DNA of 23,985 nt from NCBI GenBank assembly GCA_013298445.1, contig JAAFHQ010000007.1, positions 1 through 23,985 on the forward strand, in the 5' to 3' direction. Position 1 is the first letter of the stretch. Every line of letters starts with the position of its first letter. Below, in pieces: positions 8,064-17,720 of this stretch. The notes beneath the pieces were generated by a model. It was not told the DNA's origin and searched no databases. It was given only the letters and a program-made list of their open reading frames with translations. The position numbers and the translations under genes were made by a program. The stretch is from Chitinophagales bacterium. GTDB lineage: Bacteria; Bacteroidota; Bacteroidia; Chitinophagales; Saprospiraceae.

Positions 8064-8121
8064 CCCACGGCTTCAACCGTGGGAGGACATATACAAGACA
8101 ACCCATGACTTTAGTTGTGGG
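8064..8121 (+). repeat. Pair of 20-nt palindromes between tRNA-Gly and tRNA-Thr
   Basis: CCCACGGCTTCAACCGTGGG at 8064-8083 and CCCATGACTTTAGTTGTGGG at 8102-8121, separated by 18 bases. The spacer (AGGACATATACAAGACAA) resembles the spacer of the pair at 22053-22110. In the second copy GGC/GCC has become GAC/GTT, a change that keeps pairing. Confidence 0.8.
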
Positions 8122-8146
8122 AACGTACCAGAGAAAAGACACACAA

Positions 8147-8221
<75 letters not shown>

Positions 8222-8271
8222 GGTCATAGATGCTTTTTGTTTCATAATTTACATCCAAAAATTCTATACTG

Positions 8272-9468
8272 ATGGCTAAGGGAACATTTGCTAGAACAAA
8301 GCCGCACGTAAATATCGGCACAATTGGTCACGTAGACCACGGGAAAACGACGCTTACAGCTGCAATTACTACTGTTCTCGCTTCTAAGGGACTGGCAGAG
8401 AAAAAAGATTATGACTCAATCGACGCTGCTCCAGAAGAAAAAGAAAGAGGGATCACGATCAATACAGCGCACGTTGAATACGAAACTGAAAAGCGCCACT
8501 ATGCTCACGTAGACTGTCCGGGTCACGCCGACTACGTTAAGAACATGGTAACTGGTGCTGCTCAGATGGACGGTGCAATCTTGGTTGTTGCTGCCACTGA
8601 CGGTCCGATGCCCCAAACCCGCGAGCACATCCTTTTGGCTCGTCAGGTAGGCGTTCCGAAGATCGTTGTATTTATGAACAAGGTCGACATTGTTGACGAC
8701 CCTGAAATGTTGGAGCTGGTTGAAATGGAAGTCCGCGAATTGCTGGATACTTACCAATTCGACGGCGACAATTCTGCGGTTATTCAAGGTTCTGCTCTGA
8801 AGGCGCTGGAAGGCGATGCTACTTACGTTCAACGCATCATGGATTTGATGGATGCAGTAGATGAGCAGATTCCAGAACCAATCCGTCTGACAGACAAGCC
8901 GTTCTTGATGCCAATCGAAGACGTATTCTCTATCACCGGTCGTGGTACTGTTGCTACCGGTCGTATCGAGCGCGGTGTCATCAACGTTGGTGATGCTGTT
9001 GAGATCATTGGTATGCAGAAAGAAGGTGAAAAGCCATTGGTTTCTACCGTTACGGGTGTGGAAATGTTCCGCAAAATCCTAGATCGTGGTGAAGCTGGTG
9101 ACAACGCTGGTATCCTCCTGCGCGGTATCGACAAAGAAGCCATCCGTCGTGGTATGGTTATTTGCGCTCCTAAATCAGTTAATCCACACCTTGAATTCAA
9201 GTGTGAGGTTTATGTACTGAGCAAAGAGGAAGGTGGCCGTCACACTCCATTCTTCAAAGGCTACCGCCCACAGTTCTACTTCCGTACCACGGACGTAACT
9301 GGTGACTGTACGCTTCCTGAAGGAGTAGAAATGGTAATGCCAGGTGACAACGTAACCCTGAACGTGAAATTGTTGAGCCCAATCGCTATGGAAAAAGGCC
9401 TTCGTTTCGCGATTCGTGAAGGTGGCCGTACCGTAGGTGCAGGTCAGGTTACTGAAATCATCAAGTAG
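8272..9468 (+). CDS. tuf: Translation elongation factor Tu
   Basis: A 398-residue GTPase that delivers aminoacyl-tRNA to the ribosomal A site. The G-domain motifs are intact: P-loop GHVDHGKT (19-26), switch I GITINT (61-66), DCPGH (82-86, with the catalytic His 86) and NKVD (137-140). Domains 2 and 3 follow, with GRGTVATGRIERG and the C-terminal RFAIREGGRTVGAGQVTEI. The start at MAKGTFART is conserved. It lies in the tRNA cluster and is probably co-transcribed with it from P1/P2. Confidence 0.99.
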   Translation: MAKGTFARTKPHVNIGTIGHVDHGKTTLTAAITTVLASKGLAEKKDYDSIDAAPEEKERGITINTAHVEYETEKRHYAHVDCPGHADYVKNMVTGAAQMDGAILVVAATDGPMPQTREHILLARQVGVPKIVVFMNKVDIVDDPEMLELVEMEVRELLDTYQFDGDNSAVIQGSALKALEGDATYVQRIMDLMDAVDEQIPEPIRLTDKPFLMPIEDVFSITGRGTVATGRIERGVINVGDAVEIIGMQKEGEKPLVSTVTGVEMFRKILDRGEAGDNAGILLRGIDKEAIRRGMVICAPKSVNPHLEFKCEVYVLSKEEGGRHTPFFKGYRPQFYFRTTDVTGDCTLPEGVEMVMPGDNVTLNVKLLSPIAMEKGLRFAIREGGRTVGAGQVTEIIK

Positions 9469-9471
9469 TAG

Positions 9472-9517
9472 CAACATCCCTGCGTGGATGTTGTAATAAC
9501 ATCTCTACATGGATGTT
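9472..9517. repeat. Two related hairpins after tuf
   Basis: Hairpin 1 is 9472-9479/9486-9493 (CAACATCC, loop CTGCGT, GGATGTTG). Hairpin 2 is 9498-9504/9511-9517 (AACATCT, loop CTACAT, GGATGTT, one T.G). They are near-duplicates starting 4 bases after the tuf stop. There is no following T tract, so termination is doubtful. They loosely resemble the hairpin after rpoC. Confidence 0.65.
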
Positions 9518-9574
9518 CTTGACCTGACATCCCAGGATTGTTCTCTTGAAAGCAGTAATACATGTAAATGATGC

Positions 9575-9656
9575 GTAGAGAAATTTTCTCTACAATCACG
9601 ATATGATCATCGAAAAGTAAGCATCTCACCCCTGGTGGGGTGCTTAACTTTTCGAT
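9575..9656. repeat. Two further hairpins upstream of tRNA-Trp
   Basis: GTAGAGAA/TTCTCTAC forms an 8-bp stem at 9575-9593. Then a long interrupted stem runs 9609-9656: ATCGAAAAGT with ACTTTTCGAT (10 bp), AAGCA with TGCTT (5 bp, one bulge) and a CCCC/GGGG tip (9629-9632/9637-9640). It ends 4 bases before tRNA-Trp and lacks a T tract, so an RNA-processing or repeat-element role is more likely than termination. Confidence 0.6.
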
Positions 9657-9660
9657 ACAC

Positions 9661-9736
9661 ACGGGCATAGCTCAGCTGGTAGAGCGACGGTCTCCAAAAC
9701 CGTAGGCCGAGGGTTCAAGTCCTTCTGCCCGTGCCA
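9661..9736 (+). tRNA. tRNA-Trp (anticodon CCA)
   Basis: 76 bases with encoded CCA. The acceptor is ACGGGCA/TGCCCGT, and the anticodon stem ACGGT/ACCGT holds the loop CTCCAAA (CCA at 9694-9696). The T loop is TTCAAGT. A tRNA-Trp gene between tuf and secE is a common arrangement in bacteria. Confidence 0.96.
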
Positions 9737-9745
9737 TTCTCCCAA

Positions 9746-9805
9746 CCCATGGCTTTAGCCGTGGGCAGGGAATGCTTGAAATTAACCCATGGCTTTAGCT
9801 GTGGG
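9746..9805 (+). repeat. Pair of 20-nt palindromes between tRNA-Trp and secE
   Basis: CCCATGGCTTTAGCCGTGGG at 9746-9765 and a one-base variant (GCTGTGGG end) at 9786-9805, 20 bases apart. The first copy is identical to the copy at 22053-22072, after rpoC. Both wobble pairs are G.T on the + strand. Confidence 0.85.
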
Positions 9806-9900
9806 AATGGAGGCATAACTTAACCGCAAACTACCCTACAAGCGTATTCGTGGATTGGGGCAAGAGGCAAAGATTCACAGGTTGGGTAACCACAATACAC

Positions 9901-10089
9901 ATGGAAAAGATTCAACTTTACTTAAGGGAAAGCTACCAGGAACTGGTTAAAAATGTATCCTGGCCAACTTGGGCAAACTTACAGGCAAATGCAGTAGCCG
10001 TAGTGGTTGCAGTATTGCTCTTGGCAGCAATTGTGTTTCTGATGGATGTGGTTTCCAAATTTGCATTGGACCTCATCTACGGAATCTAG
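9901..10089 (+). CDS. secE: Preprotein translocase subunit SecE
   Basis: A 62-residue single-span inner-membrane protein that clamps SecY in the SecYEG channel. The amphipathic N-terminal helix carries the conserved core (YLRESYQELVKNVSWPTWANLQ). One transmembrane helix (about residues 29-50, AVAVVVAVLLLAAIVFLMDVV) and a short tail follow. The ATG at 9901 is preferred over the in-frame one at 9850, since the extra 17 residues are not SecE-like and one-helix SecE proteins are about 60 residues long. The position before nusG is nearly universal. Confidence 0.93.
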   Translation: MEKIQLYLRESYQELVKNVSWPTWANLQANAVAVVVAVLLLAAIVFLMDVVSKFALDLIYGI

Positions 10090-10098
10090 ATAAAATGC

Positions 10099-10143
10099 AG
10101 TGCCGTAAGGCATTCGACAGTTCAGTGCTGTCGAGTGCCTTTT
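10099..10143 (+). terminator. Terminator or attenuator between secE and nusG
   Basis: A 12-bp stem (10109-10120 with 10128-10139, one T.G) on a 7-nt loop is followed by TTTT (10140-10143), a convincing intrinsic terminator. A smaller hairpin (AGTGCC-GTAA-GGCATT, 10099-10114) shares bases 10109-10114 with the terminator's left arm, so the two cannot form together. That could allow attenuation. The pairing is seen directly; regulation is inferred. Confidence 0.65.
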
Positions 10144-10147
10144 GGCG

Positions 10148-10180
10148 TTTGTTTAATGATTAAACCTGCTGGCAGGTTTG
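10148..10180 (+). promoter_or_regulatory. Possible nusG promoter
   Basis: TTTG at 10148-10151 and CAGGTTTG at 10173-10180 (one mismatch to TANNTTTG), 21 bases apart, just after the secE terminator and 22 bases before nusG. It would give nusG and the downstream operon their own start, but the -7 element lacks its leading T. Confidence 0.35.
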
Positions 10181-10202
10181 TCGAATAAATTGGTAGAGAT
10201 CG

Positions 10203-10751
10203 ATGTCTGAAGATAAAAAATGGTACTCATTAAGGGTGATCAGCGGCAAAGAGCGCAAAATCAAAGAGCGCATTGATGCTGAAATTCTGCGCAATGAATG
10301 GAATTCATTTATCTCGTCGGTCGTCGTACCAACCGAAAAGGTCTACAAAATCCGCAACGGTAAAAAAGTAATTTCCGAGCGCAATATTTTACCTGGCTAT
10401 TTGTTGGTCGAAGCCGTAGCCGGTAAATTGAGTGCAGAAGTTGTACAGGTAATTGCCAATGTTCCCAACGTTATTCATTTTTTGGGTAAAAATACACCCG
10501 AACCTATGAAAGACGCCGAGGCCAACCGCCTCTTGGGTAAGGTGGACGAATCTCAAGCTGCAGGCGAATCCTTAATTGAACCATTCATCGTAGGTGAGAC
10601 CATCAAAATTGTGGATGGCCCATTCAGCGAATTTATTGGCGATATTCAGGAAGTGAACGAGGAGAAGAAAAAGCTGAAGGTGATTGTAAAAATCTTTGGC
10701 CGAGGCACCGAAGTCGAATTGGGCTTCATGCAGGTGGAAAAAACATCGTAA
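10203..10751 (+). CDS. nusG: Transcription termination/antitermination factor NusG
   Basis: 182 residues. NusG binds the RNA polymerase clamp, suppresses pausing, and couples polymerase to ribosomes or Rho. The NGN domain (about 5-110) starts with KKWYSLRVISGKERKIKERI and includes PTEKVYKIRNGKK and ERNILPGYLLVE. The KOW domain (about 127-180) is GETIKIVDGPFSEFIGDIQEVNEEKKKLKVIVKIFGRGTEVEL. It lies between secE and rplK in the usual order. A 20-base hairpin identical to one after raiA starts at the base after its stop codon. Confidence 0.97.
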   Translation: MSEDKKWYSLRVISGKERKIKERIDAEILRNEWNSFISSVVVPTEKVYKIRNGKKVISERNILPGYLLVEAVAGKLSAEVVQVIANVPNVIHFLGKNTPEPMKDAEANRLLGKVDESQAAGESLIEPFIVGETIKIVDGPFSEFIGDIQEVNEEKKKLKVIVKIFGRGTEVELGFMQVEKTS

Positions 10752-10791
10752 CGGCAACCCTCGCGGTTGCCAGGCGACCGCAAGAGTCGCC
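10752..10791. repeat. Two hairpins directly after nusG (GGCAACC family)
   Basis: GGCAACC (10753-10759) pairs with GGTTGCC (10765-10771), and bases 10752-10771 are identical to 7239-7258. Then GGCGAC (10773-10778) pairs with GTCGCC (10786-10791) around a CGCAAGA loop. The arrangement repeats that after raiA: one hairpin of each orientation beside a stop codon. There is no T tract. Confidence 0.7.
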
Positions 10792-10849
10792 CTTATGGAA
10801 TGCAGATTTTTTGATTTTCAATATATCGCGTAAAAAGTATCGTTGTTGT

Positions 10850-10900
10850 TGTTCCTCCGGAATGTGAGCCGGAATGAAACGCTTCCCATCCAACAGCTTT
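10850..10900 (+). promoter_or_regulatory. Possible L1-binding structure in the rplK leader
   Basis: TCCGG (10856-10860) pairs with CCGGA (10869-10873) around AATGTGAG, followed by ATGAAAC. In many bacteria L1 represses the rplK-rplA mRNA by binding a leader element that mimics its 23S rRNA site. The leader position and the GTGAG/ATGAAA bases suggest such a site, but I matched this only by eye. Confidence 0.25.
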
Positions 10901-10926
10901 ACTCAGCGGTAAAATTATTTACTAAA

Positions 10927-11385
10927 ATGGCAAAGGAAGTAGAAGTTTACATCAAACTTCAGGTCAAAGGCGGTCAGGCAAACCCAGCTCCCCCCATCGG
11001 TCCGGCACTCGGTTCCAAAGGGGTGAACATCATGGAGTTTTGCAAGCGCTTCAATGCCGCTACCCAGGATAAAATGGGTAAGATACTTCCGGTGGTTATC
11101 TCGGTTTATAAGGACAAGTCCTTTGAATTCGTGATCAAAACACCTCCGGCAGCTATCCAACTCATGGAAGCCTCCAATATCAAGAAGGGTTCTGCTGAAT
11201 CCAACCGGAAAAAGGTAGGTACCGTAACTTGGGATCAGGTAAAAGCGATCGCTGAAGACAAAATGCCCGACCTCAACTGCTTCACCATCGAATCTGCCAT
11301 GAAAATGATCGCAGGTACGGCACGCAGTATGGGGCTTAACATCTCCGGTACTCCTCCTTGGGGCGCCGCAGAAGGGGAGGCATAA
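10927..11385 (+). CDS. rplK: 50S ribosomal protein L11
   Basis: 152 residues from the ATG at 10927. An in-frame ATG at 10843 would add 28 residues unlike L11. L11 forms the GTPase-associated centre base with 23S rRNA helices 43/44 and helps activate RelA-type synthetases. The N-terminal domain contains the proline-rich switch GGQANPAPPIGPALGSKGVNI (Pro 20, 22, 23, 26), the thiostrepton contact region. The C-terminal rRNA-binding domain has KKGSAESNRKKVGTVTWDQVKAIAEDKMPDLN and GTARSMGL. rplA follows 69 bases downstream. Confidence 0.97.
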   Translation: MAKEVEVYIKLQVKGGQANPAPPIGPALGSKGVNIMEFCKRFNAATQDKMGKILPVVISVYKDKSFEFVIKTPPAAIQLMEASNIKKGSAESNRKKVGTVTWDQVKAIAEDKMPDLNCFTIESAMKMIAGTARSMGLNISGTPPWGAAEGEA

Positions 11386-11454
11386 TCTTATTTCTTCAAA
11401 AGGGAGTCGGGGGCTGAACGCAGCAACTGACGTTGACCTTAAATCTTTTTTGAC

Positions 11455-12147
11455 ATGGCAAAAGTTGGAAAGAAAAGAGCCGCTGTCAATGCCAAAGTAG
11501 ACCGCAATAAGCTGTATACTCTGGAAGAAGGAACTGCTCTGATGAAAGACGTGAACTTGACCAAGTTTGATGCTTCGGTTGACATTCACGTACGCCTGGG
11601 TGTTGATCCACGTAAACCGGATCAAGCACTTCGTGGCACCGTAGGTCTGCCACACGGTACGGGTAAAACCAAACGTGTAGCTGTATTTTGTACTCCGGAG
11701 AAAGCCGAAGAAGCAAAAGCAGCAGGTGCAGATTACGTAGGTTTGGAAGACCTGATCCAAAAGGTTCAGGAAGGTTGGACGGATGTCGACGTTATCATCG
11801 CAATGCCACAAACCATGGCTGCGCTGGGTAAAGTTGCCCGTATCCTCGGCCCTCGTGGTTTGATGCCCAACCCTAAAACTGGTACGGTAACCACCAACAT
11901 CGGAGAAGCAGTTTCCGAAGTAAAGAAGGGTAAGATTTCCTTCCGCGTTGACAAGACGGGTATCATTCACGCTTCTGTTGGTCGGGTGTCTTTCGCTCCT
12001 GCCCAATTGATCGAGAACATCAATGAATTGCTGCATACACTACAACGTATGAAGCCTTCAACGGCTAAGGGCACTTACATGAAGAGTATTACCCTTGCTA
12101 CTACGATGAGTCCAGGCGTGAGAATTGATCCCAAAGTGATTCGCTAA
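11455..12147 (+). CDS. rplA: 50S ribosomal protein L1
   Basis: 230 residues. L1 forms the mobile stalk that moves deacylated tRNA from the E site, and it commonly represses its own operon mRNA. Conserved features are FDASVDIHVRLGVDPRKPDQALRGTVGLPHGTGK, the central GADYVGLEDLIQKVQEGWTDVDVIIAMPQTM and the signature LGPRGLMPNPKTGTVT. rplJ begins 19 bases after the stop, so the two are translated from one message. Confidence 0.98.
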   Translation: MAKVGKKRAAVNAKVDRNKLYTLEEGTALMKDVNLTKFDASVDIHVRLGVDPRKPDQALRGTVGLPHGTGKTKRVAVFCTPEKAEEAKAAGADYVGLEDLIQKVQEGWTDVDVIIAMPQTMAALGKVARILGPRGLMPNPKTGTVTTNIGEAVSEVKKGKISFRVDKTGIIHASVGRVSFAPAQLIENINELLHTLQRMKPSTAKGTYMKSITLATTMSPGVRIDPKVIR

Positions 12148-12166
12148 GTTTTAAAACAGGAGTCAA

Positions 12167-12709
12167 ATGAATAAGGCTGAAAAGACAGCAACTATCGAAG
12201 AGTTGAAGGAGCAGTTTGGTGAAAATAACTATTTCTACCTCGCTGATGCTTCTACCATGTCGGTAGGTGATGTCAACAAATTCAGAAGGCTTTGCTTCGA
12301 AAAAGGTGTCTCAATGCAAGTCATTAAGAACACCCTGGTGAAGAAAGCACTGGAGGACACTCCTGCTGAGAAGAATTACGCTAGCATTTTTGAAGCACTC
12401 CATGGCCCTACCGCCATTTTGTTCTCCAATGATCCCGATGCGCCCGCAAACTCGGTTGCTAAAATGCTGAAAGACTATCGTCGTTCAGGTAGCGACCGGC
12501 CTTTGTTGAAAGCTGCTTACGTGGATTCTGCGGTGTTCATCGGCGATGACCAATTGGATGCACTGACCAAACTCAAGTCCAAGCAAGATTTGCTGGGCGA
12601 ATTGATTGGTCTGCTTCAATCACCTGCAAAAAACCTCGTCAGTGCCCTGCAATCTGGTGGTTCTACCATCGCTGGATTGGTCAAGGCCCTCGAAGAGCGC
12701 CAAGCGTAA
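12167..12709 (+). CDS. rplJ: 50S ribosomal protein L10
   Basis: 180 residues. L10 anchors L7/L12 dimers to the ribosome. The N-terminal domain has EELKEQFGENNYFYLADASTMSVGDVNKFRRLCFEKGVSMQVIKNTLVKKALE. The C-terminal helix (VSALQSGGSTIAGLVKALEERQA) is the L7/L12 docking helix. A good Shine-Dalgarno sequence (AGGAG, four bases before the ATG) is present, unusual in this window and perhaps needed because the gap to rplA is short. The gap also leaves no room for the classical L10 leader structure. Unusually, 231 bases of repeats separate it from rplL. Confidence 0.97.
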   Translation: MNKAEKTATIEELKEQFGENNYFYLADASTMSVGDVNKFRRLCFEKGVSMQVIKNTLVKKALEDTPAEKNYASIFEALHGPTAILFSNDPDAPANSVAKMLKDYRRSGSDRPLLKAAYVDSAVFIGDDQLDALTKLKSKQDLLGELIGLLQSPAKNLVSALQSGGSTIAGLVKALEERQA

Positions 12710-12717
12710 TTCCTCCC

Positions 12718-12866
12718 AACCCATGGCAATCCCACGATTTAAATCGTGGGTTAAGCGTGGTAGGGAACATGGGTTTCAACTCACGAATTCATTCGTGGGA
12801 ATTTCCACGAATAAATCCGTGGAAATGATCCGTACCTCAGCAAACCCACAAGAATGTTTGTGGGTT
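12718..12866 (+). repeat. Quartet of 20-nt palindromes between rplJ and rplL
   Basis: The four copies are at 12731-12750 (CCCACGATTTAAATCGTGGG, a perfect palindrome), 12780-12799 (CTCACGAATTCATTCGTGGG), 12804-12823 (best read on the minus strand, with a TTTA loop) and 12845-12864 (CCCACAAGAATGTTTGTGGG). The first is enclosed by an outer stem, AACCCATG (12718-12725) with CATGGGTT (12768-12775), which may be the split remains of another copy. The array starts 9 bases after the rplJ stop and nearly fills the gap. Confidence 0.8.
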
Positions 12867-12940
12867 GCAAACGGTTAAGGCTTCCAAGCTAACCGCTCAT
12901 TATATACCATTTTCAAACCACTTTTTTAAAAGACATAACA

Positions 12941-13324
12941 ATGGCTGATTTGAAAGCTCTTGCGGAAACGCTTGTAAATTTGACGGTTAAAGATGTTCAG
13001 GAACTGGCTGGTATCCTGAAGGATGATTACGGCATTGAGCCTGCTGCTGCTGCTGTAGCAATGGTTGCTGGCCCTGCTGCTGGTGGCGACGCTCCTGCTG
13101 CTGCTGCTGAGCAAACCGAGTTCGACGTTATCCTCCAGTCTGGTGGTGCCAACAAACTGAACGTGGTTAAAGAAGTGAAGAACCTCTTGGGTCTTGGCTT
13201 GAAAGAAGCAAAAGACTTGGTTGACGGTGCTCCACAACCACTGAAGACAGCTGTTTCTAAAGACGAAGCTGAGTCTTTGAAAGCTAAGTTGGAAGAAGCT
13301 GGCGCTCAGGTAGAAATTAAGTAA
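12941..13324 (+). CDS. rplL: 50S ribosomal protein L7/L12
   Basis: 127 residues, present in several copies per ribosome as the flexible stalk that recruits translational GTPases. The N-terminal dimerisation helices (about 1-35) are ADLKALAETLVNLTVKDVQELAGILKDDYGIEP. The Ala/Gly-rich hinge is AAAAVAMVAGPAAGGDAPAAAAE. The C-terminal GTPase-contacting domain is FDVILQSGGANKLNVVKEVKNLLGLGLKEAKDLVDGAPQPLK, ending in AGAQVEIK. It needs more protein than rplJ, so the repeat array in front of it may matter for its translation. Confidence 0.98.
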   Translation: MADLKALAETLVNLTVKDVQELAGILKDDYGIEPAAAAVAMVAGPAAGGDAPAAAAEQTEFDVILQSGGANKLNVVKEVKNLLGLGLKEAKDLVDGAPQPLKTAVSKDEAESLKAKLEEAGAQVEIK

Positions 13325-13761
13325 TTTCTCCTTGCGCAAGCCAAAAGCAACTAGCTACACTGACTTTTACTAGTATAGCTTTTGGAATGGGCAGTGTTTC
13401 AAAAAATCATTTTTGAAGCACCAGGGCTTAGGAAATCGACGTTGGTTGCTTCCTAAGCCCATTGCCATATACTTTGTATTGTACATTTTGTGATTTTTAT
13501 GCGGAAAAATGAAACTTTTTTAACATTAGTTTCATTTACTAGTCAGGAAAACCACTACACGGGGTGATAAAAAATAAGTGTTCATTTTGCCAGAGGATTA
13601 GCGCGAGTAAACGGTTCATTTCAAGTGTCTTAGCTAATCCTGTGGCTTAAGAAAAATGAACAATTATTTTTGCCCCACTACATTGTTTGACTTGACTTTT
13701 TTGCACCCCTCGGCTATAAAGGCCTGGGGCTTTTACCATCAACAACAAACTTGTTGCGCAG
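13325..13761 (+). other. Structured 437-base gap between rplL and rpoB
   Basis: No gene is visible. Successive hairpins are: 13341-13385 (CCAAAAGC/GCTTTTGG with an inner ACTAG/CTAGT); 13394-13421 (12 bp, one T.G, ATCA loop); 13424-13460 (10-bp perfect GGGCTTAGGA stem); 13507-13537 (10 bp); 13579-13662 (a long three-part stem of 10, 4 and 9 bp, followed by ATTATTTTTG); and a GC-rich one at 13706-13729 followed by CTTTT. TATTTTTG at 13665-13672 matches a -7 element but has no -33 partner. Attenuation or RNA processing between ribosomal protein and polymerase genes is plausible. Confidence 0.6.
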
Positions 13762-17583
<3,822 letters not shown>

Positions 17584-17588
17584 ACCTA

Positions 17589-17703
17589 AAGTTGAGAAAT
17601 TGAGAAGTTGAGAAAGTTGAGGCTCCACAAACGACTTAAACAAGAACAAGTCTAAGTCGCTCGCGGTAGCCTCAACTTTCTCAACTTCTCAACTTCTAAA
17701 CTT
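17589..17703 (+). repeat. Long inverted repeat between rpoB and rpoC
   Basis: Bases 17600-17624 pair perfectly with 17668-17692 (25 bp). With two mismatches the stem extends to 17589/17703. Each arm is built of a short tandem motif (GTTGAGAA-like units of 8-9 bases). The 43-base loop holds a second stem, CGACTTA/TAAGTCG (17632-17638/17653-17659). No T tract follows, so it is not an obvious terminator. It could be an RNase III-type processing site or an inserted repeat. Confidence 0.85.
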
Positions 17704-17720
17704 CATAAACCTTTAGGAGC

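Noticed and set aside
7811..8121. CRISPR-like array of repeats
   Set aside because: The repeats are 20-nt palindromes of varying sequence in pairs, with tRNA genes between them and no uniform spacers or cas genes.
10810..10845. Promoter upstream of rplK (TTTG and TATCGTTG)
   Set aside because: The spacing is 24 bases, too long, and the -7 element has a mismatch.
10915..12036. 373-codon open frame on the minus strand
   Set aside because: It lies antisense to rplK and rplA, which are unmistakable, and its translation shows no recognisable domain. It is a shadow of biased codon use.
12606..12878. 90-codon + strand frame across the rplJ end and the repeat array
   Set aside because: It overlaps rplJ in another frame and mostly translates hairpin repeats, with no coding signature.
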